Positions 15,685 to 23,338 of a DNA stretch of 64,000 nt are shown here, in pieces. A model generated the notes under the pieces. It ran no database searches. It was not told where the DNA came from and saw nothing but the letters and a program-made list of their open reading frames with translations. The DNA lies in NCBI RefSeq assembly GCF_015143595.1, contig NZ_WYEU01000002.1, positions 62,001 through 126,000 of the forward strand. The letters run 5' to 3'. Each line of letters opens with the position of its first letter. The first letter of the stretch is position 1. A program made the position numbers and the translations under genes. Origin of the DNA: Sneathiella sp. P13V-1. GTDB taxonomy: Bacteria > Pseudomonadota > Alphaproteobacteria > Sneathiellales > Sneathiellaceae.

Positions 15685-16593
15685 ATGCAGGATCTGAAAA
15701 GTAGAGTTTTGCCTTCTGAAGAGGGGTTCTTAGGCCTCTCTCCAGAAGATGCAATGCCTTTTGAAGAGGCCAAAGTTGTTATTGTACCTTTTGGTCTGGA
15801 AGCCTCTGTTAGTTATGGAGGAGGGACGTCCAAAGGCCCTGCGGCGCTTATTGAAGCGAGCCATCAGGTTGAGCTTTTTGATGAAGAGTTTTGGACTGAA
15901 CCCTTTCGTGAGTATGGTGTTACGACGCTGACTGATGAAGCGGTAGATGGCTCCGATATTCCTGCGGCACTGGATCAGTTGGCAGCTATCAATTCTACCC
16001 TCCTTGCAGCGGGCAAATTTCCGCTGGTGGTGGGTGGTGAGCATTCCATTACCCCAGGTGCTATCAGACCTTTTCTGGAAAAATACCCTGATCTGGCAAT
16101 TTTGCATTTTGATGCTCACGCCGATTTGCGTGATGGGTATGAAGGGGAGCATTATTCTCATGCGGCGGCCATCCGCAGAGTGTTAGATCATCCGACAGTT
16201 CCGATAGTTTCTGTCGGGATTAGAAATATCTCTGCTGAGGAAATTCCGTTTCTGGAAGAGAATAGGGACCGTATTCAAATTCACTGGGCTTATCAGAAAG
16301 ACACTTGGGATGTTGAGGAAATTGTGAGACCTCTTAAAGGGCGTCCAATTTATCTGACTTTTGATTTGGATGGATTTGATAGTTCCCTGATGCCCGCCAC
16401 AGGAACACCAGAGCCTGGGGGGCTGTTTTGGGATGATGCGCTGAAAATTATCCGCAGGGCTGCTGTTGTAGGGAATATCGTAGGCGCAGATGTCAATGAG
16501 TTGGCACCAATGGAAAGTTTTCATGCACCAGACTTCCTGGCTGCGAAACTCGTCTACAAGATATTAAACCATACATTTTGCGATCCCGTTTAG
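15685..16593 (+). CDS. Arginase-family ureohydrolase (agmatinase-like)
   Basis: Binuclear manganese hydrolase of 302 residues removing urea from a guanidino compound. All metal ligands are visible: H120 in GGEHS, D143/H145/D147 in DAHAD, and D227/D229 in FDLDGFD. The GEHYSHAAAIRR segment and the PATGTPEPGG loop are closer to agmatinase than arginase. With a decarboxylase and deoxyhypusine synthase-like gene in the same unit, it probably supplies putrescine or removes guanidino groups from a longer polyamine. No arginine decarboxylase is present in the window to make agmatine. After the stop, a weak CCCT/AGGG repeat near 16624-16634 is not a convincing terminator. Confidence 0.85.
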   Translation: MQDLKSRVLPSEEGFLGLSPEDAMPFEEAKVVIVPFGLEASVSYGGGTSKGPAALIEASHQVELFDEEFWTEPFREYGVTTLTDEAVDGSDIPAALDQLAAINSTLLAAGKFPLVVGGEHSITPGAIRPFLEKYPDLAILHFDAHADLRDGYEGEHYSHAAAIRRVLDHPTVPIVSVGIRNISAEEIPFLEENRDRIQIHWAYQKDTWDVEEIVRPLKGRPIYLTFDLDGFDSSLMPATGTPEPGGLFWDDALKIIRRAAVVGNIVGADVNELAPMESFHAPDFLAAKLVYKILNHTFCDPV

Positions 16594-16646
16594 AGATATC
16601 GTCACAATATTGCCCGAAAATAACCCTTTTAGGGCTATCAAATTGG

Positions 16647-16674
16647 CATAATTCCTCGTCATCGTGGAATTATG
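16647..16674. repeat. Inverted repeat covering the start codon of the small ORF at 16672
   Basis: CATAATTCC (16647-16655) and GGAATTATG (16666-16674) are exact reverse complements with a ten-base spacer. The right arm includes the ATG of the following small frame. In RNA the hairpin would hide the start codon; in DNA it could be an operator. Confidence 0.5.
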
Positions 16675-16911
16675 AAAAAACCTACTTTTGAAAAATACAC
16701 ATGGTTTGAAACCTTTAGGTTCCTTCACCCAACCTACACAGGGTGGGGGTTTCTGGTTCGCGTGTTGATAGTTTTAAATTTTGTAGGTGGCCTTGGCGCG
16801 GCGATTTTGCTTTTGAATGAACGTCCTACTCATTCAATTGCAGCCGATGAATGTCGCTATTGCTCAAACCTGCAGAAGCCATTAGAAAGCCAAAGTCGGT
16901 TCGTTGGTTAA
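16672..16911 (+). CDS. Hypothetical small membrane protein
   Basis: Frame of 79 codons, not recognised. Residues about 28-48 (LVRVLIVLNFVGGLGAAILL) form one good transmembrane helix after an aromatic, charged N-terminus (FEKYTWFETFRFLHP). The C-terminal tail holds a CRYC pair. The ribosome site is weak and the start codon lies in an inverted repeat. It may be a real small inner-membrane protein or a chance frame; the hydrophobic segment and ordinary codon use make me favour a gene slightly less than evenly. Confidence 0.4.
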   Translation: MKKPTFEKYTWFETFRFLHPTYTGWGFLVRVLIVLNFVGGLGAAILLLNERPTHSIAADECRYCSNLQKPLESQSRFVG

Positions 16912-16978
16912 TTAACCATAGTTCATTTTCCTGTTTATTTAAATTTAAGCCTTGTTTTTTATCAAAAGAGGGTGCGTC

Positions 16979-17020
16979 ATGAATATGCCATGGTTGCTGT
17001 CTAATTTGCTCGACCAATAG
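16979..17020 (+). CDS. Putative 13-residue upstream reading frame before uppP
   Basis: Frame MNMPWLLSNLLDQ with AAGAGGG about eight bases upstream of the ATG, ending 27 bases before the uppP start. Leucine makes up four of 13 residues. The ribosome site is stronger than chance would suggest in this AT-rich stretch, but I see no obvious terminator/antiterminator pair. It may be a leader peptide or nothing. Confidence 0.25.
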   Translation: MNMPWLLSNLLDQ

Positions 17021-17047
17021 GGCGTACCTATCGTGTGAGGGGAAAAA

Positions 17048-17854
17048 TTGGCTTTTTTTCATTTGTTTGTTTTGGCGGTTATTCAGGGGATAACCGAGTT
17101 TTTGCCAATTTCCTCTAGTGGGCATCTTGCTCTGGTTCCAATTTTAACAGATTGGCAAGACCAAGGGCTGCAACTTGATATTGCCACACATGTTGGAACA
17201 CTTTTGGCAGTTGTCCTCTATTTTCGATCCGATATCATTTTTATGATCAAGGGACTGGCTGGTCGCGGGAATGCAACTGATGTCATTTTCGGGCGTCAGC
17301 TGTTCTTTCATACAGTCATTGGATCCATACCCGCCGTCTTAGCGGGGGCTGCCATATACTTCGTGTTGGAGGCAGAGCTTCGATCCCTGCTTATGATTGC
17401 CGTGATGACGTTGTTCTTTGGTATTATTCTTGGCGCGGCGGATCTTTTCTTTAAGGGTGATAGGGATTTGCGGGCCATGAACAGCTGGGATGCGCTGTTT
17501 ATTGGGATTTTCCAGATTTTTGCTTTGTTTCCGGGAACCAGTCGTTCTGGTGTTACGATGACTGCAGGTTTGCTACGTGGAATGGATCGTAAAGCAGCAG
17601 CTCATTTTTCCATGCTGTTATCTATCCCGATTATATTTGGGGCAGGGGTAGCTGGCACAGGAAAAATTATTGCAAATGGTCAGGTCGAAGTTGGTCTAAG
17701 CGCACTAATCGCTGCTTTTGCAGCATTTGTGGTTGCCTATCTCGTTATTAAGCTGCTGATGGATTGGATCGCGAAGATTGGATATATGCCCTTTGTGATT
17801 TATCGTTTGGTGCTGGGTATTCTCCTGCTGATAGTATTTTCAGTAAGCGGTTGA
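17048..17854 (+). CDS. uppP: Undecaprenyl-diphosphate phosphatase
   Basis: Integral-membrane phosphatase (UppP/BacA) of 268 residues that recycles the lipid carrier for peptidoglycan and other envelope polymers; overproduction gives bacitracin resistance in known cases. Family motifs are GITEFLPISSSGH near the N-terminus and FPGTSRSGVTMTAGLLRGMDRKAAAHFS in the second half (each broken here by me into its known catalytic stretch). About eight hydrophobic segments are visible. The start is TTG 17048, chosen because GAGGGG stands six bases upstream and no ATG fits the family's N-terminus. Confidence 0.92.
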   Translation: MAFFHLFVLAVIQGITEFLPISSSGHLALVPILTDWQDQGLQLDIATHVGTLLAVVLYFRSDIIFMIKGLAGRGNATDVIFGRQLFFHTVIGSIPAVLAGAAIYFVLEAELRSLLMIAVMTLFFGIILGAADLFFKGDRDLRAMNSWDALFIGIFQIFALFPGTSRSGVTMTAGLLRGMDRKAAAHFSMLLSIPIIFGAGVAGTGKIIANGQVEVGLSALIAAFAAFVVAYLVIKLLMDWIAKIGYMPFVIYRLVLGILLLIVFSVSG

Positions 17855-17864
17855 TCTTGAAAAA

Positions 17865-17898
17865 GACATTGTTCTTTCCTATTTATTAGGGCAATGTC
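17865..17898. repeat. Nested inverted repeats between uppP and the DUF3108 gene
   Basis: GACATTG (17865-17871) pairs with CAATGTC (17892-17898), enclosing a smaller CCTA/TAGG pair around TTTAT. There is no T tract, so this is not a classic terminator. It may be a weak terminator or an operator. Confidence 0.3.
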
Positions 17899-17916
17899 AA
17901 TTAAGGCGGTGGGTCA

Positions 17917-18723
17917 ATGTCTATTCGAAATATTGCATTAGGAACGCTGGTAGCTGTCGGCACTGTTGGAGTGGCTAAAGCTGAGACCCTAAATATGACC
18001 CATTCCGTTTATCTTGGCGGGTTCTTTATGGGCACCTTCCAAACCGAATTTAACCAACTCAATGATAGCTATTCCATTAAAGCCGTTGCGAAAAGCAACA
18101 GGAAACTGGATTGGTTTTTCACTTGGGATGCAGTAGCCTCTAGCGAAGGTAAACTTAGCGGCAACAAAATCCTACCTTCAGAACACCGCTATCAGAGCAA
18201 ATGGAAAGATGAACAGCGCGGCGCTGAAATTCTTTTTCAGACTGCCGCCCCTCCTAAATATGAACTTACGGGAAAAAAACCCAACAATCCGAAGAAATCC
18301 ACACCGCTTAAACATGTTGAGCTGATGAAGGCCGTTGATCCGCTAACGGCGATCATGGCGGCGACTTTCAAACTGGAAAGTGATGGCAAGTGTAATGGGC
18401 AGTATCCGGTTTTTGATGGACGTCGTCATTACGAAATCAATCTGAAGGACATTGGTGTCGCCTCTTTTAAGAAGTCAAATTATTCAGTTTTTAAGGGTGA
18501 GGCAAAAGGTTGCCGTATTACCTATAACAAACTTGGCGGTTTTAAGAAAAACTCTAATTTTGAACTTGAAGATGATTTGGATATCTACATGGCAGCTCCT
18601 GTGCCGGGAGGGCGTATCGTGCCTGTTCGTATGAGTGTGGATACCGAATTGGGTGGGTTTGAGTTACATCTGGAACGTTACAAATTCCGTGATGTCCAAC
18701 TCGCGAGCCGTAACGCGAAGTAA
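17917..18723 (+). CDS. DUF3108 domain-containing exported protein
   Basis: Protein of 268 residues with a signal peptide cleaved near KAETLN (about residue 22) and a DUF3108 domain through the rest. Typical elements are a VYLGGFFMGTFQTEF opening, LDWFFTWDAVASSEG, EHRYQSKWKDEQRG, and a VDPLTAIMA segment in the middle. The family is periplasmic or outer-membrane-associated with a mostly beta structure; its function is unknown. AAGGCGGTGGG is the ribosome site before ATG 17917. It is followed at 29 bases by an M15 peptidase gene in the same direction, so the pair may act together on the cell envelope. Confidence 0.8.
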   Translation: MSIRNIALGTLVAVGTVGVAKAETLNMTHSVYLGGFFMGTFQTEFNQLNDSYSIKAVAKSNRKLDWFFTWDAVASSEGKLSGNKILPSEHRYQSKWKDEQRGAEILFQTAAPPKYELTGKKPNNPKKSTPLKHVELMKAVDPLTAIMAATFKLESDGKCNGQYPVFDGRRHYEINLKDIGVASFKKSNYSVFKGEAKGCRITYNKLGGFKKNSNFELEDDLDIYMAAPVPGGRIVPVRMSVDTELGGFELHLERYKFRDVQLASRNAK

Positions 18724-18752
18724 GTTTTCCAAACAACTTGAGGAGTTAAGCT

Positions 18753-19205
18753 GTGAATGTTACAGAGCACTTTACCTTGCGTGAATTAACCCATAGCGAT
18801 GTGGCCTTGCGGCAAGGTATTGATAATACACCCTCCCCAGAGGTGGCAGACGCGCTCACCAAATTAGCAGCACATATTCTTGAACCGGTCCGGCAACATT
18901 TCGTGACCCCTTTTTCACCAAGCAGCGGATACCGCTGTATCAAACTTAACCGGTTAATAGGATCAAATGATAATTCGCAGCATGTTAAAGGGCAGGCTGT
19001 GGATTTTAAAATTCCAGGAAATGATAATTACGATATCGCTTTTTGGATTTATCAAAACCTGGATTTTGATCAGATCATTTTGGAATGCTATACACCGGGT
19101 GACCCGCAAAGCGGATGGGTCCACTGCTCATATGTGGAGACAGGAAACCGAAAAGATGTGCTGACCTATACGGGGCGGGAATATCTGCACGGATTAATCA
19201 GTTAG
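18753..19205 (+). CDS. M15-family D-Ala-type peptidase (endolysin-like)
   Basis: Predicted zinc peptidase of 150 residues resembling the M15A peptidases seen in phage lysis proteins. The zinc-site pattern is SQHVKGQAVDF (H and D ligands) followed by GWVHCSY (third ligand). SPSSGYRCIKLNRLIG is the usual substrate-binding stretch. It has no signal peptide, so it is cytosolic unless exported by an unseen route. No other phage gene is near, so this is a domesticated or stand-alone copy. The start is GTG 18753 with GAGGAG eight bases upstream. It ends in an 8-base overlap with the convergent Lrp-type gene. Confidence 0.8.
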   Translation: MNVTEHFTLRELTHSDVALRQGIDNTPSPEVADALTKLAAHILEPVRQHFVTPFSPSSGYRCIKLNRLIGSNDNSQHVKGQAVDFKIPGNDNYDIAFWIYQNLDFDQIILECYTPGDPQSGWVHCSYVETGNRKDVLTYTGREYLHGLIS

Positions 19206-19668
19206 CGAGTAGCGGTAATGATCCGCTTGATTTTATGTCCTTCAGAACAATGTTGGATTTAACATGAGCGATACCCGGTAATCTGAAAATAAACTCATCC
19301 AGAAATTTGTTAAATTCAGCAATGTTTCTCACGACGACCCTTAAGTGATAATCCGCATCTCCGGTTGTGGCATAACAATCCAATATTTCCGGCCGCTCAT
19401 TAATGGCGTCAATAAAAGCCTGCACATTCTCTTCTTTTTGACGAGACAAGCTGACATGCAGGATCGCGGAAAATTCAAATCCCGCAGCGCTTCTATCCAG
19501 TTGCGCTCTATATCCTTCTATAAGGCCAATCTCTTCAAGGCTTTTGACCCGCCTCCAACAGGAGGAAGGGGATATAGAGAGATTGCTAGCGAGCTGTGCG
19601 TTTGTCGCTCTACAGTCCTCTTGCAACAGGTTCAAGAGTTTTAGGTCAATATCATCAAGCATTCCCAT
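19198..19668 (-). CDS. Lrp/AsnC-family transcriptional regulator
   Basis: Amino-acid-responsive regulator of 156 residues. The N-terminal helix-turn-helix is about residues 3-60 (LDDIDLKLLNLLQEDCRATN, then LSISPSSCWRRVKSLEEIGLI). The RAM effector domain follows, with AFIDAINERPEILDCYATTGDADYHL broken over its ligand-binding turn. It is divergent from the indolepyruvate oxidoreductase gene across 154 AT-rich bases, so control of branched or aromatic amino-acid breakdown by its own substrate amino acids is likely. Confidence 0.88.
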   Translation of the reverse strand: MGMLDDIDLKLLNLLQEDCRATNAQLASNLSISPSSCWRRVKSLEEIGLIEGYRAQLDRSAAGFEFSAILHVSLSRQKEENVQAFIDAINERPEILDCYATTGDADYHLRVVVRNIAEFNKFLDEFIFRLPGIAHVKSNIVLKDIKSSGSLPLLAN

Positions 19669-19822
19669 ATTTTATATAATGTGGAATTATTTTTCAAAAA
19701 TAAAATACAGAATAAAAAATATAGTCATTATTTCGGGAAATGCGGATTAAGACTGGTAAGAGTTTTCAGAAGCGGCGTGATAAAATCTAATCAGGTTGAG
19801 CTGTGGAGCGAGGAGAGTATCT

Positions 19823-22800
19823 ATGTCCAGCAATGAGAATATCGAAATCAGGGACTATGAACTGAAAGATCGGTATTTCCAAAAGACGGGGCGGGTCTTT
19901 TTGACGGGTACGCAAGCACTGGCGCGAATTCCATTAATGCAAAAGCAGCTTGATAAAGACAAAGGTCTGAAAACAGCCGGGTTTATTGCCGGATACCGTG
20001 GCTCGCCGCTCGCGACCCTTGATAAAGAGCTTTGGACATTGAAAGAGACGCTCAAGGAAGAGCAAATCGAGTTTATCCCTGCTGTAAATGAGGAGCTTGC
20101 TGCGACAGCGGTTCTTGGATCGCAGCAGGTCGAAACGGATCCTGAAAAAGAAGTGCAGGGCGTTTTTGGCATGTGGTACGGCAAGGGGCCTGGGATTGAT
20201 CGTGCAGGTGACGCGTTAAAGCATGGCAATGCCTATGGATCCTCACCCACGGGCGGCGTTCTTGTGGTAGCTGGCGACGATCATGGAAGCGTGTCTTCCT
20301 CCATGCCGCATCAGTCTGATGTGGCGTTTATGACATTCTTTATGCCAATTCTAAATCCTGCCAATGTTGCGGAATATCTGGAATTTGGGGAATATGGCTA
20401 CGCCCTGTCCCGCTACAGTGGCATGTGGGTAGGCTTTAAAGCGGCCACTGAAACTGTTGAAAGTGGTATGAGTGTAGAGTTGAAAGCGCCGCGAGAGTTT
20501 AAAGTGCCTGACTTTACGCCGCCACCTTCAGGGCTTCACTATCGGTGGCCAGATCTGCCGGGCCCCCAGATTGAGGAGCGCTTGGAGGCTAAAAAACATG
20601 CGGTACTTGCCTTTGCAGAGGCTAATCCAATTGACCGTCATATCTATGATGTGGCGGAGGCTAAGTTTGGTATTGTGACAACCGGTAAGGCGCATTTGGA
20701 TCTGATGGAAGCGCTTCGACTTCTCGAAATTGGGGAAAAAGAGGCTCGCGAAATCGGTATCGACATTTACAAGATCGGAATGGTTTGGCCGCTCGCTAAA
20801 AAGTCATCATTGGATTTTGTGAAAGGCAAGGAAGAGGTGCTTGTCGTTGAAGAAAAGCGCGGCATTATTGAAAGTCAGTTTAAAGAATATTTCTACGATC
20901 ATCCGGGTACAAAGCCGCTCAGAATGGTTGGGAAGAATGACGAGTTTGGCGCACGCCTTATTCCGTGGATTGGTGAACTCAGCCCACGTCAACTGGCGGT
21001 CATCGTTGCCAAAAGACTTCAAGGTGTCTTTCCAGATTTGAAACTGGAAGAAAAAGTAACCGCCTTGATGGCAGAAGATGCCGTTTGTCTTCAAGTGGAA
21101 GGCGCAACACGTAGTCCCTACTTCTGTTCGGGGTGTCCGCATAACCGGTCCACAAAAGTTCCAGAAGGGTCAAAAGCTCTTGCCGGTATTGGCTGTCACT
21201 TTATGGCGAGCTGGATGAACCGAGACACCAACTATCTTATCCAGATGGGCGGCGAAGGGGTGAATTGGGTAGCCAATTCACGTTTCAACGGAAACAAGCA
21301 TGTATTCCAGAATCTAGGAGATGGGACCTATTATCACTCAGGCATTCTCGCTATTCGTCAGGCTATCGCTGCGAATACAAATATCACCTACAAAATCCTG
21401 TTCAACGATGTAACGGCGATGACCGGAGGGCAACCTGCGGATGGCCCTGTGGATGTTGTCTCCATTGCTCATTCGTTACGTGCGGAAGGTATTGAACGGA
21501 TTGCACTTTTATCCGATGATATTGGAAAATTTGATCCAGCTGACTTTCCTAAAGGGGTGACTTTTGACGATCGGATTGCTCTGAACAACATTCAGAAAGA
21601 GCTGCGTGAAATCCCTGGTGTGACAGCCCTCATTTACGATCAGGCTTGCGCAACAGAGAAGCGCCGTCGTCGCAAAAGAGGATTGATAGAAGATCCAGCC
21701 AAATTCGCTTTTATCAATCCGGATGTTTGTGAAGGGTGCGGCGATTGTTCTGTAGCCTCAAACTGCCTGTCCGTAGAGCCATATGAAACAGAGTTTGGTC
21801 GGAAAAGGCGAATTAATCAGAACGCCTGTAATAAGGATTTCTCCTGCCTTGAAGGCTTCTGCCCGAGTTTTGTGACGATTGAAGGCGGGCAGCGTGCGAA
21901 ACCAAAAGTGAAAGACCTAACGGCAGTTTTGGAAGAGCAACTTTCTAAGCTGGATACGCCTTTCGTGAAGGCGCTGGATCGTCCTCATAGCCTAGTTGTT
22001 ACCGGTGTTGGCGGGACAGGTGTTATTACGGTGGGGCAGCTCATCACAATGGCCGCTCATTTGGAAAATAAAGGGGCATCGGTTCTTGATTTTATGGGAT
22101 TTGCCCAGAAATTTGGCCCAGTAATCAGTTATGTACGCCTTGCAGAAGACCCTGATCAGATAAATCAGGTACGCATTGATGATAACTCAGCCGATGCGCT
22201 TATCGGGTGCGATATTGTTGTAAGTACATCCCCGAAGGCGTCAGCGACCTACCAGCGCGGTGTAACGCAAGGGGTAGTCAACACGGCGAATATGCCAACA
22301 GGCGATTTTACCCTTAACCCAGATGCAGACCTGAAGTCGGATCAACGATTTGAGTTGCTCGACGCTACGTTGGGGGCAGAGCATCTGTCAGGTGTAGATG
22401 CCAATCGGGCAGCAGAAAAACTTCTGGGGGACAGTGTGTTCGCCAATGTTTTGATGCTGGGTGCCGCCTGGCAAAAGGGACTGGTTCCCCTTTCGTTCAG
22501 AGCTCTGATGCGCGCAATTGAGTTAAATGGCGTTGCGATTGAAAAAAATATGCAAGCCTTCAAATGGGGGCAAGTGCTTGCAGCGAAACCTCTATTGCTG
22601 GAAGAGCTGACGGATAGGGAAAAAGCAGCGCTCGAAAAGACAACCGCAGAAATCATCGACGATCACGTTAAGTTTTTGACGCAATATCAAAACATAGCAT
22701 GGTCTCAAAAGTACAGGGATTTTCTTGAGGAAGTTCGGAGTGACGTCTCTGATGATGAGCTTGTCCTCATTGCGAAAAGCTTGTTCAAACTGATGAGCTA

Positions 22801-23239
22801 TAAGGATGAATATGAAGTTGCACGGCTTCATTCCTCTCGTGACTTTGAAAATAGAATTGCCGATCAGTTTGAAGGTGATTTTAAAATTATTCATCATCTT
22901 GCGCCGCCACTCTTGGCAAGAGGTGAAGACAGCCGTGGTCGTCCAAAGAAAATCAAATTCGGACAATGGATCCGGGGAGCCTTTCCGGTACTTGCAAAGA
23001 TGAAATCCGTGCGGGGAACTCCATTCGATATTTTCGGATATCATTCTGAGCGTAAAATGGAACGCGAGTTGATCGAATGGTACAAGAGTGCTGTCCGCGG
23101 TGTGCTCTCCGATCCTGACACGGTCGGAAGTGATCGCAGAATTTCCGTCTTCACCCTGCCGCAGGAGATAAGAGGCTTCGGTCCTGTGAAGGTGCAAGCT
23201 GTTGAAAAGGCAAAAGAAAAACTGAATAAACTGAGTTAA
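19823..23239 (+). CDS. Fused indolepyruvate:ferredoxin oxidoreductase
   Basis: Large cytosolic enzyme of 1138 residues that oxidatively decarboxylates aryl or branched 2-oxo acids from amino-acid transamination to acyl-CoA, passing electrons to ferredoxin. The N-terminal part is a pyrimidine-binding TPP domain (GFIAGYRGSPLATLD). Next is a TPP-binding core with CSGCPHNRST and later MGGEGVNWV. A 4Fe-4S region follows with C636, C639, C642 and C648 (CEGCGDCSVASNC). The C-terminal 2-oxoacid gamma domain begins at VVTGVGGTGVITVGQL. In archaea these are two subunits, iorA and iorB; here they are one chain, as in many proteobacteria. ATG 19823 with GAGGAGA upstream is the start; an earlier in-frame codon at 19796 has no ribosome site. 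Confidence 0.9.
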   Translation: MSSNENIEIRDYELKDRYFQKTGRVFLTGTQALARIPLMQKQLDKDKGLKTAGFIAGYRGSPLATLDKELWTLKETLKEEQIEFIPAVNEELAATAVLGSQQVETDPEKEVQGVFGMWYGKGPGIDRAGDALKHGNAYGSSPTGGVLVVAGDDHGSVSSSMPHQSDVAFMTFFMPILNPANVAEYLEFGEYGYALSRYSGMWVGFKAATETVESGMSVELKAPREFKVPDFTPPPSGLHYRWPDLPGPQIEERLEAKKHAVLAFAEANPIDRHIYDVAEAKFGIVTTGKAHLDLMEALRLLEIGEKEAREIGIDIYKIGMVWPLAKKSSLDFVKGKEEVLVVEEKRGIIESQFKEYFYDHPGTKPLRMVGKNDEFGARLIPWIGELSPRQLAVIVAKRLQGVFPDLKLEEKVTALMAEDAVCLQVEGATRSPYFCSGCPHNRSTKVPEGSKALAGIGCHFMASWMNRDTNYLIQMGGEGVNWVANSRFNGNKHVFQNLGDGTYYHSGILAIRQAIAANTNITYKILFNDVTAMTGGQPADGPVDVVSIAHSLRAEGIERIALLSDDIGKFDPADFPKGVTFDDRIALNNIQKELREIPGVTALIYDQACATEKRRRRKRGLIEDPAKFAFINPDVCEGCGDCSVASNCLSVEPYETEFGRKRRINQNACNKDFSCLEGFCPSFVTIEGGQRAKPKVKDLTAVLEEQLSKLDTPFVKALDRPHSLVVTGVGGTGVITVGQLITMAAHLENKGASVLDFMGFAQKFGPVISYVRLAEDPDQINQVRIDDNSADALIGCDIVVSTSPKASATYQRGVTQGVVNTANMPTGDFTLNPDADLKSDQRFELLDATLGAEHLSGVDANRAAEKLLGDSVFANVLMLGAAWQKGLVPLSFRALMRAIELNGVAIEKNMQAFKWGQVLAAKPLLLEELTDREKAALEKTTAEIIDDHVKFLTQYQNIAWSQKYRDFLEEVRSDVSDDELVLIAKSLFKLMSYKDEYEVARLHSSRDFENRIADQFEGDFKIIHHLAPPLLARGEDSRGRPKKIKFGQWIRGAFPVLAKMKSVRGTPFDIFGYHSERKMERELIEWYKSAVRGVLSDPDTVGSDRRISVFTLPQEIRGFGPVKVQAVEKAKEKLNKLS

Positions 23240-23338
23240 CCTTTGTAACTTCAATGTCAAAAATCATTGGAATGCCGCAACGTAACGCTTATATAATGCG
23301 AAACGCGGGTTGGACCGAGCTAGGTCAAGGGGAAGCCA

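Noticed and set aside
16619-16640. CCCT/AGGG repeat after the agmatinase-like gene as a terminator
   Set aside because: The stem is only four base pairs and no T tract follows.
22592-23260. Minus-strand frame of 222 codons inside the indolepyruvate oxidoreductase gene
   Set aside because: Antisense shadow of a conserved enzyme, with no domain and no ribosome site.
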